A DNA stretch of 64,000 nucleotides from Enterococcus sp. 9E7_DIV0242 (GCF_002140975.2 NZ_CP147247.1:3597001-3661000); one strand, 5' to 3'. Counted from the first letter of the stretch, positions 1 through 10,577 are shown. Program-made: numbers and translations. The notes: generated by a model from the sequence alone, not told the origin.

Positions 1-43
1 AAATACACGCTTGCTTCCTTCGAGAAAAAGTCCTATTATAAAA

Positions 44-60
44 GATGACCGTACAAATTT
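44..60 (+). promoter_or_regulatory. Probable AraR operator upstream of araR
   Basis: The stretch GACCGTACAAAT lies directly upstream of the araR ribosome-binding site. It matches the CGTACAAAT half of the two operators found upstream of araB in this window, so autoregulation of araR is likely. Little upstream sequence is available because the window begins here. Confidence 0.55.
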
Positions 61-75
61 TTGTGGAGGAAAAAA

Positions 76-1155
76 ATGGCAGCCAAATACCAACAAATTG
101 CGGATGAGATTCGCACGAAGATTTTAAATGGAGAATACCCAGTAGGCTCTGTTATACCACCGGAGCTGAAGCTGCAGGAAATCTGCCAAGTCAGCCGCCA
201 CACGATTCGCCAGGCGATTGCTTTGTTGGCGAATGAAGGCTTCCTTCGTAAGGAAAAGGGATCAGGTACATATGTGGATGATCGTTTTATGACAAGAGAG
301 GCTTCGGAGAAACGGACAAAAACGATTGGTGTAATAACGACCTATCTTTCCGATTATATTTTTCCGTCCATTATACGCGGCATTGAGGAGACTCTTCGAG
401 AAAGCGGCTATTCCTTGTTACTGGCAAGTACTGGAAACGATCCACAGCAGGAACGAAAATGCCTGGAAAGCATGATTGCTCAACAGGTAGATGGATTGAT
501 CGTTGAGCCGACTAGAAGCAATCAATACAATCCGAATTTATCCTACTACCTGTCTTTGAAAGAGTCTGGCGTACCTGTAGTGATGATCAATTCTCACTAC
601 GAGGAGCTGGACATTCCTTATATTAGTCTGGACGATGTCAAAGCTGGTTTTACTGCGACCAATTTCATGCTGGAACAAGGGCTGGAAGAGCTTGCACTGA
701 TTGTAAAAATCGATGATTTGCAAGGCAAGCTAAGGATGAAAGGGTTCATCGAAGCCTTTGAAAAGAAAAAGCGGATGTTTGATTCAGCAAATATTTTTAC
801 GTATACAACAGAGGAAAAGGAGCAAGTTGTTACACGGATTGCTAAAAAGCTCTTAGAAAAGGACAATACGATCCAAGGAATTGTCTGTTACAATGATGAA
901 ATCGCCAATTCTCTCGCACAATACCTATCTGCTTCTGGTAAACAGGTACCGGAGGATTTTTCGATTATTGGACAGGATGATTCCTATCTGAGTACAGCGG
1001 GTGAAATCCCATTAACGACCATCAGCCATCCAAAGGAACAATTAGGTCGAGATGCTGCGCAATGGATGATTCGAGCGATTGATAAGAAAATTTTTGGTGA
1101 GAATATTCTTTATGAGCCAGAAGTGATCGAAAGACAGTCGACAAAGAAACTTTGA
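76..1155 (+). CDS. araR: AraR, arabinose-responsive transcriptional repressor (GntR-type N-terminus, LacI-type effector domain)
   Basis: About 359 residues. The N-terminal ~70 residues form a GntR winged helix (YQQIADEIRTKILNGEY, then SRHTIRQAIALL and the wing KGSGTYV). From about residue 85 the protein is a LacI/GalR periplasmic-binding-like domain (KTIGVITTYLSDYIFP, QQVDGLIVEP, a late IGQDDS). This fusion is the hallmark of AraR, which represses arabinose and arabinan genes until L-arabinose binds. The ATG at 76 is chosen because GGAGG lies at 65-69; the in-frame TTG further upstream would put that site inside the gene. AraR-type operators occur upstream of this gene and of araB (12.27-12.32 kb). 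A strong terminator follows. Confidence 0.92.
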   Translation: MAAKYQQIADEIRTKILNGEYPVGSVIPPELKLQEICQVSRHTIRQAIALLANEGFLRKEKGSGTYVDDRFMTREASEKRTKTIGVITTYLSDYIFPSIIRGIEETLRESGYSLLLASTGNDPQQERKCLESMIAQQVDGLIVEPTRSNQYNPNLSYYLSLKESGVPVVMINSHYEELDIPYISLDDVKAGFTATNFMLEQGLEELALIVKIDDLQGKLRMKGFIEAFEKKKRMFDSANIFTYTTEEKEQVVTRIAKKLLEKDNTIQGIVCYNDEIANSLAQYLSASGKQVPEDFSIIGQDDSYLSTAGEIPLTTISHPKEQLGRDAAQWMIRAIDKKIFGENILYEPEVIERQSTKKL

Positions 1156-1196
1156 AAAGAGGAGTGGCGCTTTTTAGCGATAACTGGGAAATATAG

Positions 1197-1233
1197 AAGG
1201 ACAGAAGCAAATCCAATTGCTTCTGTCCTTTTG
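1197..1233 (+). terminator. Rho-independent terminator after araR
   Basis: A perfect 14-bp stem (arms 1197-1210 and 1217-1230) with a 6-nt loop is followed by a short T-rich tail. Confidence 0.85.
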
Positions 1234-1240
1234 TTCGCTT

Positions 1241-1620
1241 GAAAGTTGAACGGTCATTTCTGCTTTTCGAGTTGTCTAGTTGTTCAAACTAGCTCCTTTC
1301 GACAATAAGTTCAAATTGTCTCATGGTAAAGAACACCATGTGTCAATTCGAAGCTTTTCTAGCTGTCTAGCAGAACAGCCCAACTTCTTCGACAATAAGC
1401 CCCCTTGTCTGCACTGGTAAAGAACACCATTGAGCCAAGTGGTCTTATTGCTTGAAAGTTGAACGGTCTGTTCTGCTTTTCGAATTTGAACAACTTTTCT
1501 GGATGTCTAGCTTCACGAGCTAGCTCCTCTCAACAATAAGATAAAACATGTCTCATGGTAAAGAGCACCATGTGCCAGTTTTGTCTTATTGTTCGGGAGC
1601 TGGGCAAGCTCGTGAAGCTT
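1241..1620. repeat. Cluster of three large palindromic intergenic repeats (family B)
   Basis: This convergent intergenic stretch holds three related units. Each has a CTAG-rich outer part, a GACAATAAG or CAACAATAAG segment, and an apical hairpin with loop AAAGAAC or AAAGAGC. The hairpins are at 1322-1340 (CATGGT/ACCATG), 1415-1429 (TGGT/ACCA) and 1554-1572 (CATGGT/ACCATG). Outer arms such as AATTG/CAATT and CTTG/CAAG extend the stems. No gene is visible. Related units with different stem sequence but the same loop lie at 27.74-28.0 kb. Confidence 0.75.
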
Positions 1621-1622
1621 TT

Positions 1623-2513
1623 CTAGCTATAAAAAACTTTGATCTTGATGTCTTGGTCGTAGTTTCCGAAGCCGCGTCCGAATAGGGTGCAGCCGCCGAC
1701 GTTTTTGGCGTCTTCTTTGACTTCCATACGTAGATGCCACGTGTCTTCGTTGCTTGGGATATCTGCGATGGTGATATCAGAAAGAGAAACACCGTCCATG
1801 TTTGTCAGATGCTTCGTGATGCGGATCGTTTTCAGTAGTCCGTATTGATTTAGATTATCGGGATACCAATCCGGTGTATATTTACCTCGGATATCGGCAA
1901 AATCTCCCGGGCTTGTCCAAGTCCCTAATTCCACCCCATTCAATGTAAATGTGATGTCAGAGGGCCAGTTATCGTTGGCAAAGGGGAATTCAGAAGAGAT
2001 TTCCATTGAAATTTCCAGCATTTCCAATTTTTCATTTTCAGAAAGAAAATTTGGGGTCTGGTATTCCACAAAGCCCTGCGTGAACCAGAGGATTCGTGCA
2101 TCCATTCTTCTGGCATCCATAAAGTATTTTGGTTCATCAACATCGCCAATAAACTCATTGATTGTTGCCAGCCCACAGGTTGGTTCAATCAAGTAATTTG
2201 TATAATGACCCACAGGAATAAAGGTTTCCTTAAAGTCAAAAGCATTGAATATTTTTTCCGGAAAGTTGATATCGATTTTATCTACTCGTAGACTGGAAAT
2301 TTTCTTTTGCCCAACTTTTTCAGTTTTGATGATATTGGCTTCCTCTAATTTTTTGATGTGCATAGTAATGATTGCACTGCTTAATCCAAGAGCAGTTGCT
2401 AATTCTTTGACGCTCATTTTATTTTTTGACAGCAGTTGAATAATATTGATCCTTACTTTACTAGCTAACGCTTCGTATACAGGTAAGGATTCTTCGTTGA
2501 CTTCTAATTGCAT
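1623..2513 (-). CDS. ArsR-type HTH regulator with a large C-terminal domain, arabinan locus
   Basis: 296 residues. The N-terminal ~85 residues are an ArsR-like winged helix (KVRINIIQLLSKNKMSVKELATALGLSS, then ITMHIKKLEEANII). The remaining ~200 residues are rich in Trp, Tyr and Asp, and are much longer than in metal-sensing ArsR proteins. I see no metal-binding Cys cluster, so a carbohydrate effector is plausible but inferred. The gene is divergent from the GH51-led arabinan operon, across a spacer with three 10-bp TA-rich repeats that are good operator candidates. It probably controls that operon, which lacks the AraR sites seen at araB. The start ATG (complement of 2511-2513) directly precedes the HTH domain. 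Confidence 0.8.
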   Translation of the reverse strand: MQLEVNEESLPVYEALASKVRINIIQLLSKNKMSVKELATALGLSSAIITMHIKKLEEANIIKTEKVGQKKISSLRVDKIDINFPEKIFNAFDFKETFIPVGHYTNYLIEPTCGLATINEFIGDVDEPKYFMDARRMDARILWFTQGFVEYQTPNFLSENEKLEMLEISMEISSEFPFANDNWPSDITFTLNGVELGTWTSPGDFADIRGKYTPDWYPDNLNQYGLLKTIRITKHLTNMDGVSLSDITIADIPSNEDTWHLRMEVKEDAKNVGGCTLFGRGFGNYDQDIKIKVFYS

Positions 2514-2562
2514 AATGTCACCTCACGACCTTTAACTTCTATCTCTATATCTTAGCATATAT

Positions 2563-2623
2563 GTTAATTATATAAAATGATATTCTGTTAGTCAAACTAT
2601 AATTAATAAAAACGTTAATTATA
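2563..2623. promoter_or_regulatory. Three-copy GTTAATTATA operator candidate
   Basis: GTTAATTATA occurs at 2563-2572 and 2614-2623, and its near-complement TATAATTAAT at 2598-2607, between the divergent ArsR-type gene and the GH51-led operon. The sites lie upstream of the GH51 promoter and near the regulator's start, as expected for binding sites of the adjacent regulator. Confidence 0.5.
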
Positions 2624-2659
2624 AATGCAAATAATTTTAGTTATTTAATATAAATATTA

Positions 2660-2688
2660 TTGACAGCGTTTGCAATATGATTTATTAT
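2660..2688 (+). promoter_or_regulatory. Sigma-A promoter of the arabinan operon with overlapping cre site
   Basis: The -35 box TTGACA (2660-2665), a 17-bp spacer and the -10 box TATTAT (2683-2688) form a near-consensus promoter. The 14-mer at 2661-2674 (TGACAGCGTTTGCA) fits the CcpA cre consensus with one mismatch and overlaps the -35 box, so catabolite repression by CcpA is expected. Confidence 0.75.
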
Positions 2689-2692
2689 TTAG

Positions 2693-4213
<1,521 letters not shown>

Positions 4214-4241
4214 AACAAGAAAATTCAAGGGGGATTTCCAA

Positions 4242-5516
4242 ATGAGATTTAAAAAACTTTTATTAGGGTCAATGGCACTTGCCTCAGCAGGACTACTGGC
4301 AGCGTGCGGGGGAGGTAAATCAGCTTCCGAAGGTGATTCAGGAGATGCAGTCACGTTGACTTTCTGGAACGGTTTTACTGCTTCGGATGGTGAAATATTG
4401 CAAGATATCGTAGATGATTTCAATAAGAGCAACGATAAGAATATCACAGTTGAAATGGATGTGATGACTTGGGCAAACTTGAATGAAAAACTGCCGCCGG
4501 CAATCTCATCTAAAACAGCACCGGATTTCATTGCATTGAATTATGCGGATTTTGCCCAATATGTAGAAAATGGCGCAGTCCAAACATTGGATGATTTTTG
4601 GAAATATGACGGAGTAGATAAATCAGACTTCACCGAAACGGCGGTCGATTTAGGTGTAGTCAATGAACAACAATACTTTATCCCGATGCAGGTACAGGGG
4701 ATGTACATGTATTGGAACAAGGATTTATTTGAAAAAGCCGGACTGGACACGGCAGAGCCGCCAAGAACATGGGAACAGTTGACAGAGATGGCTCCGAAGC
4801 TGACAGACAGCGGTGCGAATGTATCAGGCTTTGTTTTTAATAAGGATGGTACTGCACCTCTATATAACTGGATGCTTGCGAATGGTGGAAAGCTAGTTAG
4901 TGATGATTATACAAAATCAGAGTTTGATTCTCCTGAAAATTTAGCAACCTTAAAAGCGATTCAAAAAATGATTCATGTCGACAAAACTGGACCGGAATCT
5001 ATTTCCGGAGCTGAAATGGATAACTTGATGAATGCCGGACAATTAGCAATCGAGCTGAATGGCCCTTGGCTGAACAATGGATTGAAAGCCAATGAAATCA
5101 ATTACAGTGTGACGACCCTACCTCAAGCAACAGAGGATGGTGAAAAATCAGCAATCCTTGACGGTGTAGGTTATGCGATCCCTGCAAGTACAGACAGCAA
5201 TAAGAAGGAAGCAATTTATGAGTTCCTGAAATACTGGAATACGACTGAAATTGGTAAAAAATGGAGTGTGGAAAATGGCTTCCCTGCCTATCTAAACTCT
5301 GTAGCAGAAGATGATGAAGTGAAGAATAACGAAATCGTTTCTGAACTTTCAAAACAAATGGACTATGCAGAACCATTCTTACCGGGCTTCGCAAAAATTG
5401 CGGCTATTAATAATGACATCATCAACCCGTTGATTGAAAAATTATTGGCAGGCGATGATCCGGAAAAATTGATGAAGGATGCTGACAAAGCAATCAATGA
5501 CTTGTTGAGTCAATAA
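4242..5516 (+). CDS. Sugar-binding lipoprotein of an ABC importer (AraN-like, family 1 solute-binding protein)
   Basis: 424 residues. The lipoprotein signal ends in LLAACGGG, with the lipidated Cys at about residue 21, followed by a Ser/Gly/Asp linker. The mature part begins VTLTFWNGFTASDG, typical of family-1 binding proteins, and has Trp/Tyr-rich ligand-site segments (GMYMYWNKDLFEKAG, NGPWLNNG). It should be anchored outside the membrane and deliver arabino-oligosaccharides to the two permeases encoded 200 bp downstream. It lies 28 bp after the first GH51 gene with a GGGGG ribosome site. Oligosaccharide specificity is inferred from the neighbours. Confidence 0.9.
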   Translation: MRFKKLLLGSMALASAGLLAACGGGKSASEGDSGDAVTLTFWNGFTASDGEILQDIVDDFNKSNDKNITVEMDVMTWANLNEKLPPAISSKTAPDFIALNYADFAQYVENGAVQTLDDFWKYDGVDKSDFTETAVDLGVVNEQQYFIPMQVQGMYMYWNKDLFEKAGLDTAEPPRTWEQLTEMAPKLTDSGANVSGFVFNKDGTAPLYNWMLANGGKLVSDDYTKSEFDSPENLATLKAIQKMIHVDKTGPESISGAEMDNLMNAGQLAIELNGPWLNNGLKANEINYSVTTLPQATEDGEKSAILDGVGYAIPASTDSNKKEAIYEFLKYWNTTEIGKKWSVENGFPAYLNSVAEDDEVKNNEIVSELSKQMDYAEPFLPGFAKIAAINNDIINPLIEKLLAGDDPEKLMKDADKAINDLLSQ

Positions 5517-5550
5517 GCTTTATGCTTTGTCCCGTTAAATAATGAGAAGC

Positions 5551-5686
5551 GAGACAGGAGTACTTGGACAGTTTTGAATAATAGGTGAGTGTTTGTGCAG
5601 GACCCAGAGTACTTCGAGGATCGGAGGACAGAGAACTGTCCTGCATGAAAGGATTATTCCAAGCGAAAGACTCCTGTCTCTGTTTT
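5551..5686 (+). other. Nested intercistronic RNA structure between binding-protein and permease genes
   Basis: An 11-bp outer stem (GAGACAGGAGT at 5551-5561, ACTCCTGTCTC at 5670-5680) is followed by TGTTTT. Inside it an 8-bp stem pairs TGCAGGAC (5596-5603) with GTCCTGCA (5638-5645). A competing small hairpin GGACAG-AGAA-CTGTCC lies around 5626-5642. The 192-bp spacer has no gene. It probably lowers readthrough or protects the upstream mRNA, so that the binding protein is made in excess over the permeases. Confidence 0.7.
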
Positions 5687-5717
5687 ATTCATAATCTTTT
5701 AAAGAGAGGTGTACACG

Positions 5718-6614
5718 TTGAAATCATTAGCCAGATATTGGAACAGACCCAGTCGAGCAGCCTATCTGTTTTTAGCACCATCCTTTTTGATTCTTTTAAT
5801 GTTTACGGTTGTTCCATTGTTAGGAACCTTTGCCATCAGCTTTACTGATTTGAATATTTTCTTTACAAATCGAAATATCGTTGGTCTCGATAATTTTATG
5901 CGCATCTTCAGCGACGAACGAGCAATCAATTCACTGATACATACCCTATATTTCACGATACTGGAAACACCTTTGCAGATTATTGTCGGCCTATTTGCGG
6001 CTGTGATTCTGTCAAAAAATACCAGATTCAACAGATTTTGCCGATCTACTTTCTATATACCGGTCATCTGTTCCTTGACCTCTATAGCCATTATATTCTC
6101 CATGCTGCTGGACCCGAATGTCGGCGCTATTCCTTACCTGTTTTCTCAAGTAGGTTTGCCGATCCCTCAGTTTTTCAGAGATCCTACCTTGGCAATGCCA
6201 ACTGTGGCAATCATGACTGTGTGGAAAAACTTTGGGGTAACGATGACGATCCTGTTGACAGCGATTCAAGGGATTTCACCGTCACTTTATGAGTCTGCTG
6301 AGATGGATGGTGCCACGAATCGTCAACAGTTTTTCAATATCACGTTGCCGCAAATCGTCCCTTCACTGGGTTTTTGTATATTGACGAATTTGATTGGTTC
6401 AATGCAGGTATTTGACCAAGTGTATGTAGCAACTGCCGGAGGTCCGCAGTTCAAGACAGAGACGGCTGTACAGTATATCTACAGTCGTGGGTTTACGGCG
6501 CCGTATGAACTTGGCTATGCTTCAGCGCTGTCGTCCATTTTATTCGTGATCATTGCGGCGATAGCAATTTCTACCAATCTGTATATGTCGCGTAAAGAAA
6601 AACAAATGAAGTAG
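5718..6614 (+). CDS. ABC sugar transporter permease (MalF/AraP-like)
   Basis: About 298 residues with six hydrophobic segments. The binding-protein-dependent permease signature (EAA loop) is at YESAEMDGATNRQQFFNITLPQI. The first membrane segment is AAYLFLAPSFLILLMF. A TTG start at 5718 is preferred to the in-frame GTG at 5709, because GAGAGG at 5704-5709 is well spaced from the TTG but overlaps the GTG. It would form the channel with the next gene product. No ATPase gene is present in the cluster, so a shared MsmX/MsmK-type ATPase encoded elsewhere is expected. Confidence 0.9.
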   Translation: MKSLARYWNRPSRAAYLFLAPSFLILLMFTVVPLLGTFAISFTDLNIFFTNRNIVGLDNFMRIFSDERAINSLIHTLYFTILETPLQIIVGLFAAVILSKNTRFNRFCRSTFYIPVICSLTSIAIIFSMLLDPNVGAIPYLFSQVGLPIPQFFRDPTLAMPTVAIMTVWKNFGVTMTILLTAIQGISPSLYESAEMDGATNRQQFFNITLPQIVPSLGFCILTNLIGSMQVFDQVYVATAGGPQFKTETAVQYIYSRGFTAPYELGYASALSSILFVIIAAIAISTNLYMSRKEKQMK

Positions 6615-6626
6615 GAGGGAAAACGA

Positions 6627-7490
6627 ATGGTAACGGAAAGTACACTTGTAACGGTAGAGAAAAAACGAAAAAAAGTCAGTGTGAAAAAAGTTCTGAGTAC
6701 GATTGGCATGATTTTGGTCCTGTTGATTATTGCCTTTCCTTTTCTTTGGCTGATCATCTCCTCCTTCAAATATGAGAAGGATATCATATCTTTTCCACCG
6801 AAAATTTTTGCAGATAACTATACATTGGATAACTATATTAAGGTCTGGTCAACGATCCCGTTGCTGGACTATATCAAAAATACAGTGATCTTTGCTGGCG
6901 GTACAGTGATCACCTCGATTTTCTTTGACTCACTGGCAGGCTATGCCTTTGCTCGGATGCACTTCAAAGGAAAATCTGCGTTGTTCTATTTTGTTCTGCT
7001 AACCATGATGATTCCGTTTCAGGTCTTCATGATCCCGTTATTCATCGAGGTCAATTTATTGGGAATGCTGGATACGTATGCCGGATTGATCATTCCAAGA
7101 ATGACGACAGCTTTTGGGATTTTCATGATGCGTTCTTTCTTTATTACATTACCGGCTTCTTTGGAAGAAGCGGCACGAATCGATGGCTTGAATGAATTTG
7201 GTATCTTCTGGAAGATCATGCTGCCTTTGAGCAAGCCGACATTACTTTCATTGGCGATCTTCACATTGATGAATAGCTGGAATGACTTACTGTATCCGCT
7301 GATTCTAACAAGTAGTTCTAAAATGCGGACGCTGCCAGCCGGATTAGCGCTGTTCTCAGGGCAGAACATTTCGTTTTATGGACCGGTTATGGCAGGAACG
7401 GTGATTTCTATGCTGCCATTGTTGATCATCTACATTTTTGCACAGAAATACTTTGTTCAAGGAACCGCAATGTCAGGCATGAAGGAATAG
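6627..7490 (+). CDS. ABC sugar transporter permease (MalG/AraQ-like)
   Basis: 287 residues. Lys/Arg-rich N-terminus, then six membrane segments. The EAA loop is EEAARIDGLNEFGIFWKIMLPLSKP, and the C-terminus KYFVQGTAMSGMKE is typical of MalG-type permeases (family pattern VQGLTAGAVKG). The gene follows the MalF-type permease after 12 bp with a GGAGGG site. Together they form the membrane channel of the arabino-oligosaccharide importer. Confidence 0.92.
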   Translation: MVTESTLVTVEKKRKKVSVKKVLSTIGMILVLLIIAFPFLWLIISSFKYEKDIISFPPKIFADNYTLDNYIKVWSTIPLLDYIKNTVIFAGGTVITSIFFDSLAGYAFARMHFKGKSALFYFVLLTMMIPFQVFMIPLFIEVNLLGMLDTYAGLIIPRMTTAFGIFMMRSFFITLPASLEEAARIDGLNEFGIFWKIMLPLSKPTLLSLAIFTLMNSWNDLLYPLILTSSSKMRTLPAGLALFSGQNISFYGPVMAGTVISMLPLLIIYIFAQKYFVQGTAMSGMKE

Positions 7491-7500
7491 GGTGAGCGCA

Positions 7501-8070
7501 ATGAAATTGGTTGAAACGAAAATCTATGCACAGCTGATCGTACTTTCAGATTATCTGTTACTTGGTCTGCTTTGGGTGATTGCTTCTTTACCGATCGTGA
7601 CCCTTGTGCCGGCATCAACAGCTGTTCTGTATGTGATGAAGCAGTGGCAGGGCGGAACGACCGGAAGTATTTTTTATCACTTTTTCACTGGGATCAAAAA
7701 GCATCTGGTTGTTAACATGTTGCTGAGTGCTCTGACCGTGGCTATTCTTGCTGCCGCGAATCTATTGTTGCAGGAAAACAGCCAGTTGTTGCTGATCAGC
7801 GGCTATGTTGTTTCTATTATCTATTTGATGTTTTTACTTTCGTGGATCGATAATTGCAGTCAGTCAGAAAAGCAATCCGCTTTTCGACTATTTGAACAAA
7901 GCTCGCTAGATGTAGTGGTTGCATTTGCAGGAAATTTGCTGGGCACGATCCTGATTGTTCTTTTTACACTATTGGTCTTTTTGTTTCCGCCATTTATTTT
8001 CCTCTTTGCCGGGGCTGTGTGGAAACTGCTCCAGCTTATACTATCTAGAAAGCGCAGGGTGATCGAATGA
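7501..8070 (+). CDS. DUF624 (YesL-like) membrane protein
   Basis: About 189 residues with four to five predicted membrane segments and the family-typical early stretch LLLGLLWVIASLPIVTLVPAS. DUF624 proteins are common beside binding-protein-dependent sugar ABC transporters; their function is unknown. ATG at 7501 is preferred to GTG at 7492, because the GGGTGAG ribosome site overlaps the latter. The gene's 3' end overlaps the next GH51 start by 4 bp, indicating translational coupling. Confidence 0.85.
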   Translation: MKLVETKIYAQLIVLSDYLLLGLLWVIASLPIVTLVPASTAVLYVMKQWQGGTTGSIFYHFFTGIKKHLVVNMLLSALTVAILAAANLLLQENSQLLLISGYVVSIIYLMFLLSWIDNCSQSEKQSAFRLFEQSSLDVVVAFAGNLLGTILIVLFTLLVFLFPPFIFLFAGAVWKLLQLILSRKRRVIE

Positions 8071-9587
8071 ATGAATCAAGAATAAAAATACGGCAAGATT
8101 TTTTGGTTGGCGACATCAGCCCCAGACTTTTTGGCTCGTTTGTTGAGCATATGGGTAGTGTTGTCTATACAGGAATCTATGAGCCGGGACATCCCGAAGC
8201 AGATGAAAATGGCTTTCGCTTAGATGTTCTTAAGTTGATTAAAGAGTTGAATTTGGGCGTGATTCGCTACCCCGGTGGGAATTTTACTTCTGGCTATGAT
8301 TGGCTTGATACGATTGGTCCGGTAGAAAATCGCCCTAAAAAAATCGATTTGGCCTGGCGCGGTATCGAACCGAACACCTTTGGCATCCACGAATTTTTTG
8401 AGTGGCTGCAGCATACACAAGCAGAGCCGATCTTTACTGTTAACCTTGGAACGAAAGGGATCGACGATGCACGGAACATCGTTGAGTATTGCAATTTTCC
8501 GAAGGATTCTTATTGGAGCGATTTGCGCAGGGAAAATGGCAAGGAAGAACCATTTGGCATCAAGCTCTGGTGTCTGGGGAATGAATTGGATGGCCCTTGG
8601 CAAATAGGTGCAAAAAGTGCCTATGAATATGGACGATTGGCAAATGAGGCATCGAAGGTCATGAAGTTGGTAGACGATTCAATTGAAACGATCTTAGTCG
8701 GCAGCTCAACACCACGACTTGCGAGTTATCCAGAGTGGGATCGAATCGCGCTGGAACAAGCCTATGAAACGGTGGATTATCTGGCGTTGCATAATTATAT
8801 CGATAAGTACGACGAAGATGATTTGACGAAGCCGCCGAAAAATGAGCGGGATGATACGCCGATTTACTTAGCGAAATCGTATCGTTTTGATCGTCAGATC
8901 GAAGAGGTCGTTGCCGCCTGTGATTATGTAAAGGGGTCTCTACGAAGTGAGAAAACCATGTATCTGGCTTTTGATGAATGGAATGTTCATTCTCAACCGG
9001 AAAAAATGCATGAAGATTTTCAGGTAGGAAGTCCAATCGACTGGTGCTACTTTACAATGGAGGATGCGCTTTTGTTCGGCTCATTGGGTTTGTCGATTTT
9101 ACGACATGCGGATCGAGTGAAAATTGCCTGTCAGTCCTTGCTGGTCAATACGATTCCGTTGATTTTAACGGATGCTGAGGGCAAAGCTTGGTGTAACCCG
9201 ACCTACCATATCATGGCTCACCTTTCGAATTATGCGAAAGGAAAGGTTCTGAGACAAACCTTTGAAGGTCCAACCTATGATTGTGAAAAAATAAAAAACG
9301 TTCCATTTGTGGATAGTGTGATCGTTGAAAACGAGGATGAGTTGGTCGTGTTTCTTGTAAATAGACGAGATCAAGCCCAGACAGTCAGCTTGGATCATGA
9401 CTTTGACTTAGTAGAACATGGCGAGCATATTGTACTGAAAAGCGATCAGCTTTCAGATAAAAATTTGCGGGAAACACCAGACAAAATCGTTCCTGAAACC
9501 AAGAATATCACGTTTTTAGAAAAGCAACGACTGGTTGTTTCCGTTGAAAAGTATTCATGGAATGTAATCAAAATAAAAAAGGGTTGA
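8067..9587 (+). CDS. Alpha-L-arabinofuranosidase, GH51 (copy 2 of 3)
   Basis: 506 residues. It is a close paralogue of the first GH51 gene, with FGSFVEHMG, IRYPGGNF, acid/base WCLGNELDGPW and nucleophile AFDEWNVH. It differs by a charged insertion around residue 245-270 (DKYDEDDLTKPPKNERDD) near the active-site rim, and so may prefer a different linkage or branch pattern. No signal peptide. The start ATG overlaps the DUF624 stop, and GH43 follows after 9 bp. Confidence 0.93.
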   Translation: MNESRIKIRQDFLVGDISPRLFGSFVEHMGSVVYTGIYEPGHPEADENGFRLDVLKLIKELNLGVIRYPGGNFTSGYDWLDTIGPVENRPKKIDLAWRGIEPNTFGIHEFFEWLQHTQAEPIFTVNLGTKGIDDARNIVEYCNFPKDSYWSDLRRENGKEEPFGIKLWCLGNELDGPWQIGAKSAYEYGRLANEASKVMKLVDDSIETILVGSSTPRLASYPEWDRIALEQAYETVDYLALHNYIDKYDEDDLTKPPKNERDDTPIYLAKSYRFDRQIEEVVAACDYVKGSLRSEKTMYLAFDEWNVHSQPEKMHEDFQVGSPIDWCYFTMEDALLFGSLGLSILRHADRVKIACQSLLVNTIPLILTDAEGKAWCNPTYHIMAHLSNYAKGKVLRQTFEGPTYDCEKIKNVPFVDSVIVENEDELVVFLVNRRDQAQTVSLDHDFDLVEHGEHIVLKSDQLSDKNLRETPDKIVPETKNITFLEKQRLVVSVEKYSWNVIKIKKG

Positions 9588-9596
9588 GGAAGGCTT

Positions 9597-10565
9597 ATGA
9601 CAGAAAAGACGACATATAAAAATCCAATTGTTATCGAGCGGGCAGACCCGTGGATCTATAAGCATACAGATGGCTTTTACTATTTTACCGGTTCGCTGCC
9701 TGGCTATCAGGCAATTGAGCTGCGAAGAGCAAAAAGTATCAACGAGCTTGAAGAAGGAGAACGAGTGCTTGTCTGGCATGCGCCGGAGACAGGCTTAATG
9801 AGCGAGCTGATCTGGGCACCGGAAATCCATTATATCAATAATCGGTGGTATATCTATTTTGCAGCTAGTGATGATGCACAGCTGCGGGATCGGCACCACC
9901 ACCATCGGATGTTTGTGATCGAGAATAAAAACGTCGATCCAATGAATACGGAGTGGATCGAAAAAGGACAGCTGGTAACAAAATTTGACAGCTTCAGCTT
10001 GGACGGCACCGCCTTTCAGCACAAAGGGAAGCTCTATTACGTCTGGGCGCAACAGGACCCGCGTATTCCGGGAAATTCGAATCTCTATATTTCTGAAATG
10101 GAGAACCCTTGGACCTTGAAGGGCGAGCAAGTGCTTTTGTCGATACCGGAATATGCCTGGGAAAAAATCGGTTTTTCTGTGAATGAGGGTGCAGCAGTAC
10201 TTATCAGAAATGGTAAGGTGTTTATCACCTATTCAGGAAGTGCAACCGATGAAAATTATGCGATGGGGCTATTATGGGCGGATGAAGAGGCAGATTTGCT
10301 GGACGGGTATTCTTGGCATAAGTTGTCCGAACCTGTTTTTGTGACATCGGAGAAAAACGGTCAGTTTGGACCGGGGCATAATTCGTTTACTAAGAGTGAG
10401 AACGGAGAAGAGGATGTATTGATTTACCATGCTCGTCCGGAAAAGAACAAAGCGGGCGATCCGCTGGATAACCCGAATAGACATGCCAATGCGCAAGTTT
10501 TTTCTTGGGATGAAAACGGCTTTCCGGTGTTTGGTGAACCTATAGGCTATACAAAAACGATCTAA
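9597..10565 (+). CDS. GH43 family glycoside hydrolase (arabinofuranosidase/arabinanase type)
   Basis: 322 residues with a five-bladed beta-propeller pattern. The three expected acidic residues are visible: the catalytic base in ERADPWIYK (about D17), the pKa-modulating Asp in SLDGTAF, and the general acid Glu in SVNEGAAVL. The substrate-site histidine segment FGPGHNSFT is also present. No signal peptide, so it acts inside the cell with the GH51 enzymes. Exo-arabinofuranosidase activity is likely; xylosidase activity cannot be excluded. Confidence 0.9.
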   Translation: MTEKTTYKNPIVIERADPWIYKHTDGFYYFTGSLPGYQAIELRRAKSINELEEGERVLVWHAPETGLMSELIWAPEIHYINNRWYIYFAASDDAQLRDRHHHHRMFVIENKNVDPMNTEWIEKGQLVTKFDSFSLDGTAFQHKGKLYYVWAQQDPRIPGNSNLYISEMENPWTLKGEQVLLSIPEYAWEKIGFSVNEGAAVLIRNGKVFITYSGSATDENYAMGLLWADEEADLLDGYSWHKLSEPVFVTSEKNGQFGPGHNSFTKSENGEEDVLIYHARPEKNKAGDPLDNPNRHANAQVFSWDENGFPVFGEPIGYTKTI

Positions 10566-10577
10566 GCGGGTGAACAG

